Assembly (NCBI GenBank): GCA_947458895.1
Contig: CANHBY010000091.1
Coordinates: forward strand, 1-6,267
Length of the DNA stretch: 6,267 nt
Reading direction: 5' to 3'
From: Burkholderiales bacterium
GTDB taxonomy: Bacteria; Pseudomonadota; Gammaproteobacteria; Burkholderiales; Burkholderiaceae_C
The position numbers were made by a program, and so were the translations under genes. Of the stretch, positions 1-6,267 are shown piece after piece. Under the pieces are notes generated by a model. That model did not search any database. It saw nothing but the letters and a program-made list of their open reading frames with translations, and was not told the DNA's origin. Position 1 is the stretch's first letter; every line of letters begins with the position of its first letter.

Positions 1-2748
1 CAGGCCAATACCTGTGCCTTCTACGGCAGATCGGTCACGGCCGAGTCGGTTGAAGGGCTGGAACAGGTTTTGCATTTGCTCGCGTGTCATGCCCAGACCG
101 GAGTCGGTCACGCTGATATGGATTCGGTCTTCCTCTCGTTTGGCCTCAAGGTGGATGCGGCCGTTGCGTGTGTTGTATTTGACAGCGTTGCTCAACAGGT
201 TGGTCAAAATCTGCTTGACGCGTGTGGCATCGCCATCAAGGTGAACAGCGTCTTTGGGCAGGCTTTGGGTAATGGAAATGCCGTGCCGATGGGCTTCATG
301 TTCGATCATCGGCAGTGTGGCAGCCAGCAGCGAGGGCAGGTGCAGTTGCTGAAGGTTGACCTGCAGATTGCCAGTTTCGATGCGCGAAAGGTCCAGTACC
401 TCATTGATCAGGTTGAGCAAATGCCATCCGGCCTGTTGAATCTGGTCAACCCAGGTGAGCTGTTTGGGCACCAGGGGGTTGCGGGTATCTAGTTCCAGCA
501 GCTGGGCAAAGCCCAGCATGGCGTTGAGTGGCGTGCGCAACTCATGGCTCATGCGCGATAGGAAATCACTCTTGGCCTCATTGGCGGCTTCGGCAGCCTC
601 GCGGGCCCGCTCCGCTTCGTCCAGGCGCATGTGCTCGGAGATGTCTTCCACTGCACTCACGATTCGGCGTGGCCGCCCCGCAGCGTCTCGCAGCAGTGAA
701 ACCGTGCACTGCACGAAAATGATGTCGCCATGTTTTTTGACATAACGGGTTGATCGGCGATAGGCATCAATTTCGCCGCGTACCAATTCGCCTCGCAAAT
801 CAAGGTCTTCCTGGTTTTCTTCGGGGTGGGTGAAGTCGAAGGCGTTCATCGACAACAACTCATCATTGCTATAGCCCACCAGATCACAAAATCTCGGGTT
901 CACCTGTTTGAGCTTGCCGCGCAGGTCGGCATAGGCCACGGCAATGGGCACAATGTTGAAGATATTGCGGAAGCGCTGTTCGCTTTCGCGCAGGGCATCC
1001 TCGGCCCGCTCTCTCTCCTTGACTTCCTGAAGCAGCGCAGCGGTTCTGGCATTCACCGCATCTTCAATTCGCCCCGTGCGTCCGGTGACGGTCAGTAGCA
1101 AAGCACCCAACATACCTGCACAGACCAGTGAAATCAGAGACATCAAACTTTTGCTACCCTGCTGGGGTGCTTGTGCAAACAGCACGTCTTGGCGGGGGAA
1201 GATGCGCAACTCCCAGGTTCGGCCCCCGATCAGCAAGCGCTCGCTGCGCATGATTTGTTGGGTGTTTTTTTCACAGTCCACCGGGCCAGCCAGGCGCTGA
1301 ACTTGCGCGCCGCCTGAGGACTGGTCGAGGATGCAAATGATCAAGTTGTTTGGCAGGTTCGATTGGATGACATTGAGCAAATCGTCCATTCGCAGTGTCG
1401 CAAAAACCACGCCCCTGAAATTCGCAATTCGCTGTGTTTCCGTTCTGGGCTGCCCGCGGTAGATCGCGTGGTAGATAACGACGCCCATGGCGCTGTGCTG
1501 CTCGCTCGGGCCCTGAATCAAGTTGAAACCTCGGGTCGCGATGGGTTCGTCTCGCAGCGTCGATAGCGAGATGGCTTGCCGTGCTTCGGGCACGGACCAA
1601 CTGTTGAAACCCAGCGCAATGTCATTTTGAGCCTGGGGCTCAATGTAGCGTATGGAGATGATGTCATTGCCGATGGGCAGTTCATCAATGCTTGGGGCAG
1701 TGACTGAACTTTGCTGCTCCCGGCCGTGGACTCGGAACTTTTTCAGGCCTTCAGCAATTGCTTTGGCCTCGAATGCACCAAGTTTTTCCTTGGCTACCCG
1801 CTCGCTCCAGCCCAAGGCAAGAATCTGACTGTATTGGCGAAGCCATCGTGCGGACATGTCTTTGAACTGGTTCCTCGAGAATTCGTTTGACAGCTCGTGC
1901 GTGCTCCGGATTGCTTCGAGCGCATTGAGTGGTTGCTGAAGCTGTGTTTCCAGGCTGGCCAGGGTGGTCGCGATGCCAAGGTTAAAGTTGCTCTTGGCAC
2001 GCTCGCGGTCCAGACGAAGCACGTGACTCATGCCCAGTGCCAGCATCACCGAAGCAATGGTCAGTGTGACCCCCACAGAAAACCGCTTGGCTCGCCATTC
2101 TTGGCTGGGTTGGCCAATCAGGGTGAGCATGATGGGGGTCGCGAGTATCACTCCCAGTGTGTCGCCACTCCACCACGTCAGCCAAGTGAAATGGAACTGC
2201 GCCGCACCATCAACAGCTGCGTTGGCCACAGTGATGGCACCCATCGTGGCGCTCAGTAAGCAGGAGGCTGCCCCCAACGAATAGAACAACACCAGGTCAC
2301 GAGGCTCAGAGAGGGTGAGGGGATATCGCACGAACCGTCTGATGAGCATGGCCCCCACCAATGCTTGCAGGGTGACGCCAAGACTGATGAAGGCGGCTGC
2401 CGTGGCGGCGTGCCAGTTAGGTCCCAGCGTGGTGGTGTTCAGGTGAATCAGGAACGACACCGCAGCCACCATTGGAGCCATTCGGTTGCCCCACACGAGA
2501 ACGCACGCCAGCGCGACACCGGCCGCTGGAATGAAGGGGGATGCACTGCCGCTCAGATTGCCGAGAAGCGTGCCCAACGCCCCAGCGACCGAGCATGCTA
2601 TGCCGGTCAGGAAAAGGTGCAAGAGATCGGCCCTCGAGGGACGTGCAGATCGGTCAAGGGGCTCAGCGGCGGAGCTGGGTTGCATGAAAGCCAAACTTGA
2701 AAGGCAGCAGGGCATCTCGGGGGTGAAGCCCCCGAGGGACGATACCAT
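1..2748 (-). CDS. MASE1-CHASE-PAS sensor histidine kinase (C-terminus beyond left edge)
   Basis: Inner-membrane sensor kinase that should autophosphorylate on a histidine and pass the phosphate to an unidentified response regulator. My minus-strand translation is open for 916 codons from ATG 2748 to position 1. Domains by residue: MASE1-like multi-span membrane domain about 42-220, with the family signature WWSGD at 192-196 followed by LGVILATP; membrane span about 223-243; CHASE-like periplasmic domain about 255-465 (YSQILALGW near 306, RGFN ending at 409); second span 534-556; short charged linker; PAS about 588-708; HisKA with SHELRTPLN and phospho-accepting His735; then HATPase N box with Asn854, G1 box DSGLG starting at Asp882, F box FQPFNRLG and G2 box GTGIGL at 911-916, cut by the edge. 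Start 2748 is chosen because GGAGG lies 8 bases upstream; an in-frame TAA lies shortly before it. ATG 2715 and ATG 2685 are in-frame alternatives without a visible ribosome site. Any receiver domain downstream would be outside the window. Ligand and partner are unknown. Confidence 0.93.
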   Translation of the reverse strand, partial: MVSSLGGFTPEMPCCLSSLAFMQPSSAAEPLDRSARPSRADLLHLFLTGIACSVAGALGTLLGNLSGSASPFIPAAGVALACVLVWGNRMAPMVAAVSFLIHLNTTTLGPNWHAATAAAFISLGVTLQALVGAMLIRRFVRYPLTLSEPRDLVLFYSLGAASCLLSATMGAITVANAAVDGAAQFHFTWLTWWSGDTLGVILATPIMLTLIGQPSQEWRAKRFSVGVTLTIASVMLALGMSHVLRLDRERAKSNFNLGIATTLASLETQLQQPLNALEAIRSTHELSNEFSRNQFKDMSARWLRQYSQILALGWSERVAKEKLGAFEAKAIAEGLKKFRVHGREQQSSVTAPSIDELPIGNDIISIRYIEPQAQNDIALGFNSWSVPEARQAISLSTLRDEPIATRGFNLIQGPSEQHSAMGVVIYHAIYRGQPRTETQRIANFRGVVFATLRMDDLLNVIQSNLPNNLIICILDQSSGGAQVQRLAGPVDCEKNTQQIMRSERLLIGGRTWELRIFPRQDVLFAQAPQQGSKSLMSLISLVCAGMLGALLLTVTGRTGRIEDAVNARTAALLQEVKERERAEDALRESEQRFRNIFNIVPIAVAYADLRGKLKQVNPRFCDLVGYSNDELLSMNAFDFTHPEENQEDLDLRGELVRGEIDAYRRSTRYVKKHGDIIFVQCTVSLLRDAAGRPRRIVSAVEDISEHMRLDEAERAREAAEAANEAKSDFLSRMSHELRTPLNAMLGFAQLLELDTRNPLVPKQLTWVDQIQQAGWHLLNLINEVLDLSRIETGNLQVNLQQLHLPSLLAATLPMIEHEAHRHGISITQSLPKDAVHLDGDATRVKQILTNLLSNAVKYNTRNGRIHLEAKREEDRIHISVTDSGLGMTREQMQNLFQPFNRLGRDRSAVEGTGIGL
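2716..2736 (-). repeat. GC-rich hairpin at the 5' end of the kinase gene
   Basis: Perfect 8-bp inverted repeat: CTCGGGGG at 2716-2723 and CCCCCGAG at 2729-2736 around a 5-base loop. With start 2748 it lies in codons 5-11; with start 2685 it would be in the 5' leader. No T-run follows on either strand, so it does not look like an intrinsic terminator. It could slow ribosome loading on the kinase message, but that is inference. Confidence 0.6.
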
Positions 2749-2756
2749 CACAACAG

Positions 2757-2761
2757 CCTCC
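2757..2761 (-). promoter_or_regulatory. Ribosome binding site for the sensor kinase
   Basis: GGAGG on the minus strand, separated by 8 bases from ATG 2748. It decides the start among three in-frame ATGs (2748, 2715, 2685), since the other two have no purine-rich site at a suitable distance. Confidence 0.7.
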
Positions 2762-2786
2762 AAAACGGAAGGCTCGGACAGTAGGA

Positions 2787-2792
2787 ATTATC
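2787..2792 (-). promoter_or_regulatory. Weak candidate -10 box for the sensor kinase
   Basis: GATAAT on the minus strand matches the sigma-70 -10 consensus at five of six positions. It would place transcription start about 30 bases before ATG 2748. I see no acceptable -35 box at 16-18 bases upstream, so the promoter would need an activator, or the match is chance. Confidence 0.25.
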
Positions 2793-3014
2793 CATGCAGA
2801 TGGAGCCGCAAACTGAAGGTCTGCGATCTTCCGGGTGAGGTCATGACGCAGGTCACGACTGATTACTTTGCCAACTACGCGCTGAAGATGATGCTCGTCA
2901 AGCCGGAGTTGGCCGGCACCCTTCAGACTCTGCCGGGAAAACTGGGGCCTGATCGGAAAGTCGTTGTCGGGCAGAAAATGGTCTGTTGGAGTGAGCTGCA
3001 AGGAGCAAAGCACA

Positions 3015-3034
3015 GCAATACCAGTGGGTATTGC
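3015..3034. repeat. Perfect 8-bp inverted repeat, operator-like
   Basis: GCAATACC at 3015-3022 and its exact complement GGTATTGC at 3027-3034 are separated by AGTG. The arm centres are 12 bases apart, about one helical turn, which suits a dimeric DNA-binding protein. No T-run follows on either strand, so a terminator is less likely. It lies 100 bases before the candidate clpB heat-shock promoter and about 220 bases before the kinase promoter region. The binding protein is unknown. Confidence 0.5.
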
Positions 3035-3133
3035 GAGCATTTGCAACGCCGCAGATCACTTTAAGAGACCGTTTTACGCTTGGCGAGGAGTTTCCGAACA
3101 GGCCCTGGTGGCGAACATCATGTTGCTCAGCTG

Positions 3134-3160
3134 TTGAAATTCAGTGTGCCGTCCCCAGTT
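3134..3160 (+). promoter_or_regulatory. Candidate sigma-32 heat-shock promoter for clpB
   Basis: TTGAAA at 3134-3139, a 13-base spacer, and CCCCAGTT at 3153-3160. The RpoH consensus is roughly CTTGAAA, 11-16 bases, CCCCATnT, so only one specified base of the -10 element differs. Heat-shock control of clpB by RpoH is established in proteobacteria. Transcription would start near 3167, leaving a leader of about 210 bases. The same -35 with GTTAAT at 3158-3163 (18-base spacer) could also serve as a weak sigma-70 promoter. Confidence 0.6.
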
Positions 3161-3311
3161 AATGTTCAAAGGCAAAGGTGTTCCTGGCTGCACGCGTTTC
3201 CCACCTTAACCCCCGTTCGCTTTTGTGGCTTGTGTGGCTCCCGAATAGCACGACCTCTTCACCGTGTCGATTTCTTTCGGGGCGGGCTCAAAAACACAAG
3301 GTATGGGATGA

Positions 3312-3321
3312 CACCGCGGTG
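3312..3321. repeat. 10-bp perfect palindrome in the clpB leader
   Basis: CACCGCGGTG reads identically on both strands and lies within the predicted clpB leader, about 58 bases before the start codon. It may be chance in GC-rich DNA or a small protein-binding site. Confidence 0.3.
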
Positions 3322-3368
3322 ACCAGGACCGCCCTTGAAACCAGATTGGGCAGTTGACCGCTCGCCAC

Positions 3369-3373
3369 AGGAG
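3369..3373 (+). promoter_or_regulatory. clpB: Ribosome binding site for clpB
   Basis: AGGAG, six bases before ATG 3380. It settles the clpB start against the longer open frame that begins at a TTG at 3335; the ATG gives the usual ClpB N-terminus [11 protein letters not shown]. Confidence 0.85.
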
Positions 3374-3379
3374 AACTTC

Positions 3380-5971
3380 ATGCGACTCGATAAATTAACC
3401 ACCAAATTCCAAGAGGTCCTCGCTGATGCTCAGAGTTTGGCACTAACACGTGACAACCCCTACATCGAGCCGTCTCACGTGTTGCTGGCCATGCTGGCTC
3501 AAGCCGAGGGGCCTAAGTCGTTGTTGGCGCGTGCGGGTGTCAACACCCAAGGGCTACAGGTTGCGCTGGAGGCTGAGGTTACCAAGTTGCCACAAGTGCA
3601 GGGTGGTGAACAGGTTCAGGCCGGCCGCGATTTGCTCGGCTTGTTCCAGGCTACCGAAAAAGAGGCCAGCAGGCGCGGCGATCAATTTTTGGCCAGCGAA
3701 ATGTTTTTGCTGGCCCTGACTGACACCAAAGCCTCAATTGGTGCTCTGGTTCGCACCCACGGCCTAACGCGCAAATCATTAGAGGCCGCCATTGATGCGG
3801 TTCGTGGCAGTCAAAAAGTCGACAGTGCTGGTGCGGAGGAGCAGCGAGAGGCGCTCAAAAAATACACCCTGGACCTCACCGAGCGCGCACGCAAGGGCAA
3901 GCTAGACCCGGTGATTGGCCGCGATGATGAAATTCGGCGCGCCATTCAAGTGTTGCAGCGGCGCTCGAAAAACAACCCCGTGTTGATCGGCGAGCCAGGC
4001 GTGGGCAAGACTGCCATTGTGGAGGGCTTGGCCCAGCGCATCGTGGCGGGTGAGGTGCCTGAATCGTTGAAAAACAAACGCGTTCTCGTGCTGGACATGG
4101 CGATGCTCCTGGCCGGGGCCAAATACCGTGGTGAGTTCGAAGAGCGGCTCAAAGCGGTGCTCAAAGAGGTGGCTCAGGATGAGGGCCAAACCATCGTTTT
4201 CATCGATGAAATTCACACCATGGTGGGCGCCGGCAAGTCAGAAGGTGCCATTGATGCTGGCAACATGCTCAAGCCGGCGCTGGCGCGGGGTGAGCTGCAC
4301 TGCATTGGCGCGACCACGTTGGATGAATATCGCAAGTACATTGAAAAAGACGCCGCCCTTGAGCGACGCTTTCAAAAAATCCTGGTGGGCGAGCCCACCG
4401 TGGAAGCCACCATCGCGATTCTTCGGGGCTTGCGTGGAAAATATGAAGTTCACCATGGCGTAGACATCACCGACCCCGCCATTGTGGCGGCGGCAGAGCT
4501 CAGCCATCGCTACATCACTGACCGCTTCTTGCCCGACAAGGCAATCGACCTGATTGATGAGGCCGCCGCCAAGGTCAAAATTGAGATCGACTCTAAACCA
4601 GAGGCCATCGACAAGCTTGACCGCCGCTTGATTCAACTTCAAATTGAGCGTGAGGCTGTCAAACGCGAAAAAGATGAGGCCTCTAGAAAGCGCCTCGGGT
4701 TGATTGAGGAAGAAATTTCCAAACTCCAGCGCGAGATTGCTGACCTGGAAGAGATCTGGAAGGCCGAAAAAGCCTCTGTGCAAGGTTCGGCCCAGCTCAA
4801 GGAAGAAATCGATCGCCTGGGTTTCCAGATCGAAGAACTCAAGCGCAAAGGCGACTTCAACAAGGTGGCTGAGCTGCAGTATGGCCGCATGCCAGAGCTT
4901 GAAAAGAAGCTCACCCAAGCCCAGGCCCATGAGCAGGGCGTGGCCGGCCAGGCTTCGCAACCCAGGCTGTTGCGAACCCAGGTGGGTGCCGAGGAAATCG
5001 CTGACATCGTGGCACGCGCCACCGGTATTCCTGTGTCCAAGTTGATGCAGGGCGAGCGCGACAAGCTGCTCCAGATGGAGTCTCGGCTGCATGAACGCGT
5101 CGTGGGGCAGGACGAAGCCATCACGGGTGTCGCCAATGCCATTCGGCGGTCTCGCGCTGGTTTGAGTGACCCCAACCGGCCCACAGGTTCCTTCTTGTTT
5201 CTGGGCCCTACGGGGGTGGGCAAGACCGAGTTGTGCAAGGCCCTGGCAGGGTTTCTGTTCGACAGTGAGGACCATCTCATTCGCATCGACATGAGCGAGT
5301 TCATGGAGAAGCACTCGGTGAGCCGCCTGATCGGTGCGCCCCCTGGCTATGTGGGCTATGACGAGGGGGGCTACTTGACCGAGGCGGTTCGTCGCAAGCC
5401 TTACAGCGTGGTGTTGCTGGACGAAGTCGAGAAGGCGCACCCCGATGTGTTCAATGTGCTGCTCCAAGTGCTCGATGATGGTCGCCTGACCGACGGCCAA
5501 GGACGCACGGTGGATTTCAAGAACACGGTGATCGTCATGACCTCGAACCTGGGGTCGCAGCACATCATGCAAATGGCCGGTCAGGACCCTGAGTTGATTC
5601 GCTTGGCCGTGTGGGAGGAAGTCAAGCAGCACTTCCGGCCTGAGTTCTTGAATCGCATTGACGAGACCGTGGTGTTTCACTCGCTAGACGCCGCTCACAT
5701 TGAGCGTATCGCGCGCATCCAGCTCGCCATTTTGGAGAGCCGACTGGAGAAGCTCGATCTCAAGCTCGATGTATCGCCCCAGGCTCTGGCGGAGTTGGCG
5801 AAGGTGGGCTTCGACCCCGTGTTTGGCGCGCGGCCCTTGAAGCGAGCCATCCAACAGCGAATCGAAAACCCGGTCTCTAAGCTGATTTTGGAGGGGCGTT
5901 TTGGGCCGAAGGATGTCATTCCTGTGGCGATTCAGGATGGCGAATTTGTGTTTAAGCGGGTCGTTCACTGA
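3380..5971 (+). CDS. clpB: ATP-dependent disaggregase ClpB (Hsp100)
   Basis: Cytoplasmic hexameric AAA+ chaperone that threads aggregated proteins through its central pore and, with DnaK/DnaJ/GrpE, returns them to the soluble state. It is complete at 863 aa, against about 857 in E. coli. Domains by residue: Clp N-domain about 1-145; first AAA+ module with Walker A GEPGVGKT (Lys210), pore-loop Tyr249, Walker B IDE (Asp276, Glu277) and arginine fingers Arg329/Arg330; coiled-coil middle domain about 408-525, rich in Glu, Lys and Leu, which docks DnaK; second AAA+ module with Walker A GPTGVGKT (Lys615), pore-loop Tyr657 in GYVGY, Walker B LLDE (Asp681, Glu682), arginine finger Arg759 and sensor-2 Arg818 in GARPLKR. 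All key residues are present, so the protein should be active. The middle domain separates it from ClpA, and I see no ClpP-binding IGF/IGL loop. A heat-shock promoter candidate lies upstream and a hairpin follows the stop. Its start is fixed by AGGAG six bases upstream. Confidence 0.98.
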   Translation: MRLDKLTTKFQEVLADAQSLALTRDNPYIEPSHVLLAMLAQAEGPKSLLARAGVNTQGLQVALEAEVTKLPQVQGGEQVQAGRDLLGLFQATEKEASRRGDQFLASEMFLLALTDTKASIGALVRTHGLTRKSLEAAIDAVRGSQKVDSAGAEEQREALKKYTLDLTERARKGKLDPVIGRDDEIRRAIQVLQRRSKNNPVLIGEPGVGKTAIVEGLAQRIVAGEVPESLKNKRVLVLDMAMLLAGAKYRGEFEERLKAVLKEVAQDEGQTIVFIDEIHTMVGAGKSEGAIDAGNMLKPALARGELHCIGATTLDEYRKYIEKDAALERRFQKILVGEPTVEATIAILRGLRGKYEVHHGVDITDPAIVAAAELSHRYITDRFLPDKAIDLIDEAAAKVKIEIDSKPEAIDKLDRRLIQLQIEREAVKREKDEASRKRLGLIEEEISKLQREIADLEEIWKAEKASVQGSAQLKEEIDRLGFQIEELKRKGDFNKVAELQYGRMPELEKKLTQAQAHEQGVAGQASQPRLLRTQVGAEEIADIVARATGIPVSKLMQGERDKLLQMESRLHERVVGQDEAITGVANAIRRSRAGLSDPNRPTGSFLFLGPTGVGKTELCKALAGFLFDSEDHLIRIDMSEFMEKHSVSRLIGAPPGYVGYDEGGYLTEAVRRKPYSVVLLDEVEKAHPDVFNVLLQVLDDGRLTDGQGRTVDFKNTVIVMTSNLGSQHIMQMAGQDPELIRLAVWEEVKQHFRPEFLNRIDETVVFHSLDAAHIERIARIQLAILESRLEKLDLKLDVSPQALAELAKVGFDPVFGARPLKRAIQQRIENPVSKLILEGRFGPKDVIPVAIQDGEFVFKRVVH

Positions 5972-5975
5972 GTAC

Positions 5976-6014
5976 GCAGGCCTGTACCTGAGAGACCCAG
6001 GACACAGGCCGTGC
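5976..6014 (+). terminator. Long hairpin after clpB, possible terminator
   Basis: Arms GGCCTGT (5979-5985) and ACAGGCC (6004-6010) pair perfectly. An inner stem CCTG (5987-5990) with CAGG (5998-6001) closes a 7-base loop, and GCA before and TGC after extend the base past a one-base bulge. It begins five bases after the clpB stop. No T-run follows, so it is not a canonical intrinsic terminator; it may instead protect the 3' end of the message or stop transcription only partly. Confidence 0.5.
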
Positions 6015-6015
6015 C

Positions 6016-6044
6016 TCAACTCGGATCGCTAATCCGACCATAAT
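6016..6044 (+). promoter_or_regulatory. Candidate nadB promoter with palindrome in the spacer
   Basis: CATAAT at 6039-6044 matches the sigma-70 -10 box at five of six positions. Seventeen bases upstream is TCAACT (6016-6021), a poor -35 (three of six). The spacer is almost wholly filled by a 6-bp inverted repeat, TCGGAT (6021-6026) and ATCCGA (6032-6037), around five bases. A start near 6051 would give a leader of about 26 bases with the nadB ribosome site correctly placed. A repressor bound to the palindrome would block RNA polymerase; that is inference. Confidence 0.4.
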
Positions 6045-6063
6045 CACCTAATGCCTTTGAGTT

Positions 6064-6069
6064 GGAGAG
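6064..6069 (+). promoter_or_regulatory. nadB: Ribosome binding site for nadB
   Basis: GGAGAG, seven bases before ATG 6077. A GTG directly before that ATG (6074) is in frame but would leave only four bases, so the ATG is preferred. Confidence 0.65.
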
Positions 6070-6076
6070 TTGGGTG

Positions 6077-6267
6077 ATGCACACAGCAAGTTCGAAGAAA
6101 GCAGATGCACGCGCGCCCGTCGTGGTGGTGGGTGCGGGTTTGTCTGGCTTGGTGTTGGCGCTCCGAGTAGCTGCCGAGCAGCCTGTGGTTCTCTTGGCCA
6201 AACGCAACTTTGAAGAGGCTGCCACCGCCTGGGCGCAGGGCGGCATTGTGGGCGTGCTTGGCGACGA
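6077..6267 (+). CDS. nadB: L-aspartate oxidase, N-terminal part (runs off right edge)
   Basis: NadB is the cytoplasmic FAD-dependent enzyme that oxidises L-aspartate to iminoaspartate, which NadA condenses with dihydroxyacetone phosphate to form quinolinate, the start of de novo NAD synthesis. Only the first 63 codons are in the window; family members are usually a little over 500 aa. After a polar tail of about 13 residues, VVVVGAGLSGL (residues 15-25) is the glycine-rich FAD-binding beta-alpha-beta turn (Gly19, Gly21, Gly24). VVLLAKR at 37-43 forms the next strand, and AWAQGGIVGVL at 51-61 corresponds to the conserved 'AQGGI' segment of NadB and of the succinate dehydrogenase/fumarate reductase flavoproteins. 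The residues around it fit NadB better than SdhA or FrdA, though with this length the paralogues are not wholly excluded. It lies 105 bases after clpB on the same strand, with its own possible promoter, so it is probably a separate unit. Neighbouring nadA or nadC cannot be checked here. Confidence 0.88.
   Translation, partial: MHTASSKKADARAPVVVVGAGLSGLVLALRVAAEQPVVLLAKRNFEEAATAWAQGGIVGVLGD

Larger units (their letters stand above)
2749..3379. other. Divergent intergenic region without a recognised gene
   Basis: This 631-base stretch separates the leftward kinase from rightward clpB. Short open frames exist on both strands (plus 2486-3064 and 3080-3322, minus 2663-3046), but none has a convincing ribosome site, start or recognisable protein, and two of them run into the kinase gene. 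What can be supported here is regulatory: the kinase ribosome site and possible -10 box, an inverted repeat at 3015-3034, a candidate heat-shock promoter at 3134-3160, a 10-bp palindrome at 3312-3321, and the clpB ribosome site at 3369-3373. It could also contain decayed remnants of a lost gene; I cannot tell by eye. Confidence 0.6.

Noticed and set aside
2663..3046. 127-codon minus-strand frame upstream of and overlapping the kinase start
   Set aside because: It begins at a TTG with no ribosome site, overlaps the well-supported kinase start in another frame, and its translation is unlike any family I know.
2486..3064. 192-codon plus-strand frame spanning the kinase start and intergenic region
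   Set aside because: Its first 260 bases are antisense to the kinase N-terminus, and the rest has no recognisable domain or supported start.
3080..3322. 80-codon plus-strand frame in front of clpB
   Set aside because: It starts at TTG without a ribosome site, spans the heat-shock promoter candidate, and resembles nothing known. A degraded mobile-element fragment was considered, but no terminal repeats or transposase motifs were seen.
3334..3361. Second sigma-32-like -35 (CTTGAAA at 3334-3340)
   Set aside because: The -35 is perfect, but no CCCCAT-like -10 box follows at 11-16 bases, and transcription would start almost at the ribosome site.
3335..3379. 15-residue N-terminal extension of ClpB from TTG 3335
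   Set aside because: AGGAG sits six bases before ATG 3380 and the known ClpB N-terminus begins there.
4238..5680. 480-codon open frame on the minus strand inside clpB
   Set aside because: It lies wholly opposite clpB, whose frame is unambiguous with all motifs intact. Long antisense open frames are a common by-product of codon bias in GC-rich Hsp genes, and the translation shows no recognisable domain.
1..6267. A novel defence, mobile or biosynthetic system
   Set aside because: All substantial reading frames are accounted for by a sensor kinase, clpB and nadB. There are no integrase, transposase, direct-repeat array, tRNA or unfamiliar large genes.

Overview
The window looks like ordinary chromosome from a Gram-negative proteobacterium, most likely a betaproteobacterium of the Burkholderiales. 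The reasons are a ClpB disaggregase of proteobacterial length and type, an L-aspartate oxidase start with the 'AWAQGGI' signature, and a MASE1/CHASE/PAS sensor kinase. Base composition is moderately GC-rich. The taxonomic call is inference from protein style only.

Layout: (1) Positions 1-2748, minus strand, hold a large sensor histidine kinase read toward the left edge, with its C-terminus outside the window. The frame is open from a start at 2748 to position 1 (916 codons): N-terminal MASE1-type membrane domain, periplasmic CHASE-type domain, second membrane span, PAS domain, HisKA with phospho-accepting His735, and the beginning of the HATPase. (2) Positions 2749-3379 form a 631-base divergent intergenic region with no convincing gene. 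It holds a good candidate heat-shock (sigma-32 type) promoter for clpB, a perfect 8-bp inverted repeat with a 4-base spacer, and smaller palindromes. (3) Positions 3380-5971, plus strand, are complete clpB (863 aa) with both AAA+ modules and the coiled-coil middle domain intact. (4) Positions 5972-6076 hold a long hairpin just after clpB, then a possible nadB promoter with a small palindrome filling its -35/-10 spacer. (5) Positions 6077-6267 hold the first 63 codons of nadB, running off the right edge.

The three genes are functionally separate: environmental sensing, rescue of aggregated proteins after heat stress, and the first step of de novo NAD synthesis. No phage, transposon, CRISPR, tRNA, rRNA or defence genes are visible, and I found no evidence for a wholly new system. 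The points most worth a second look are regulatory: the operator-like palindrome in front of nadB, the long clpB leader, the intergenic inverted repeat, and the GC-rich hairpin at the kinase start.
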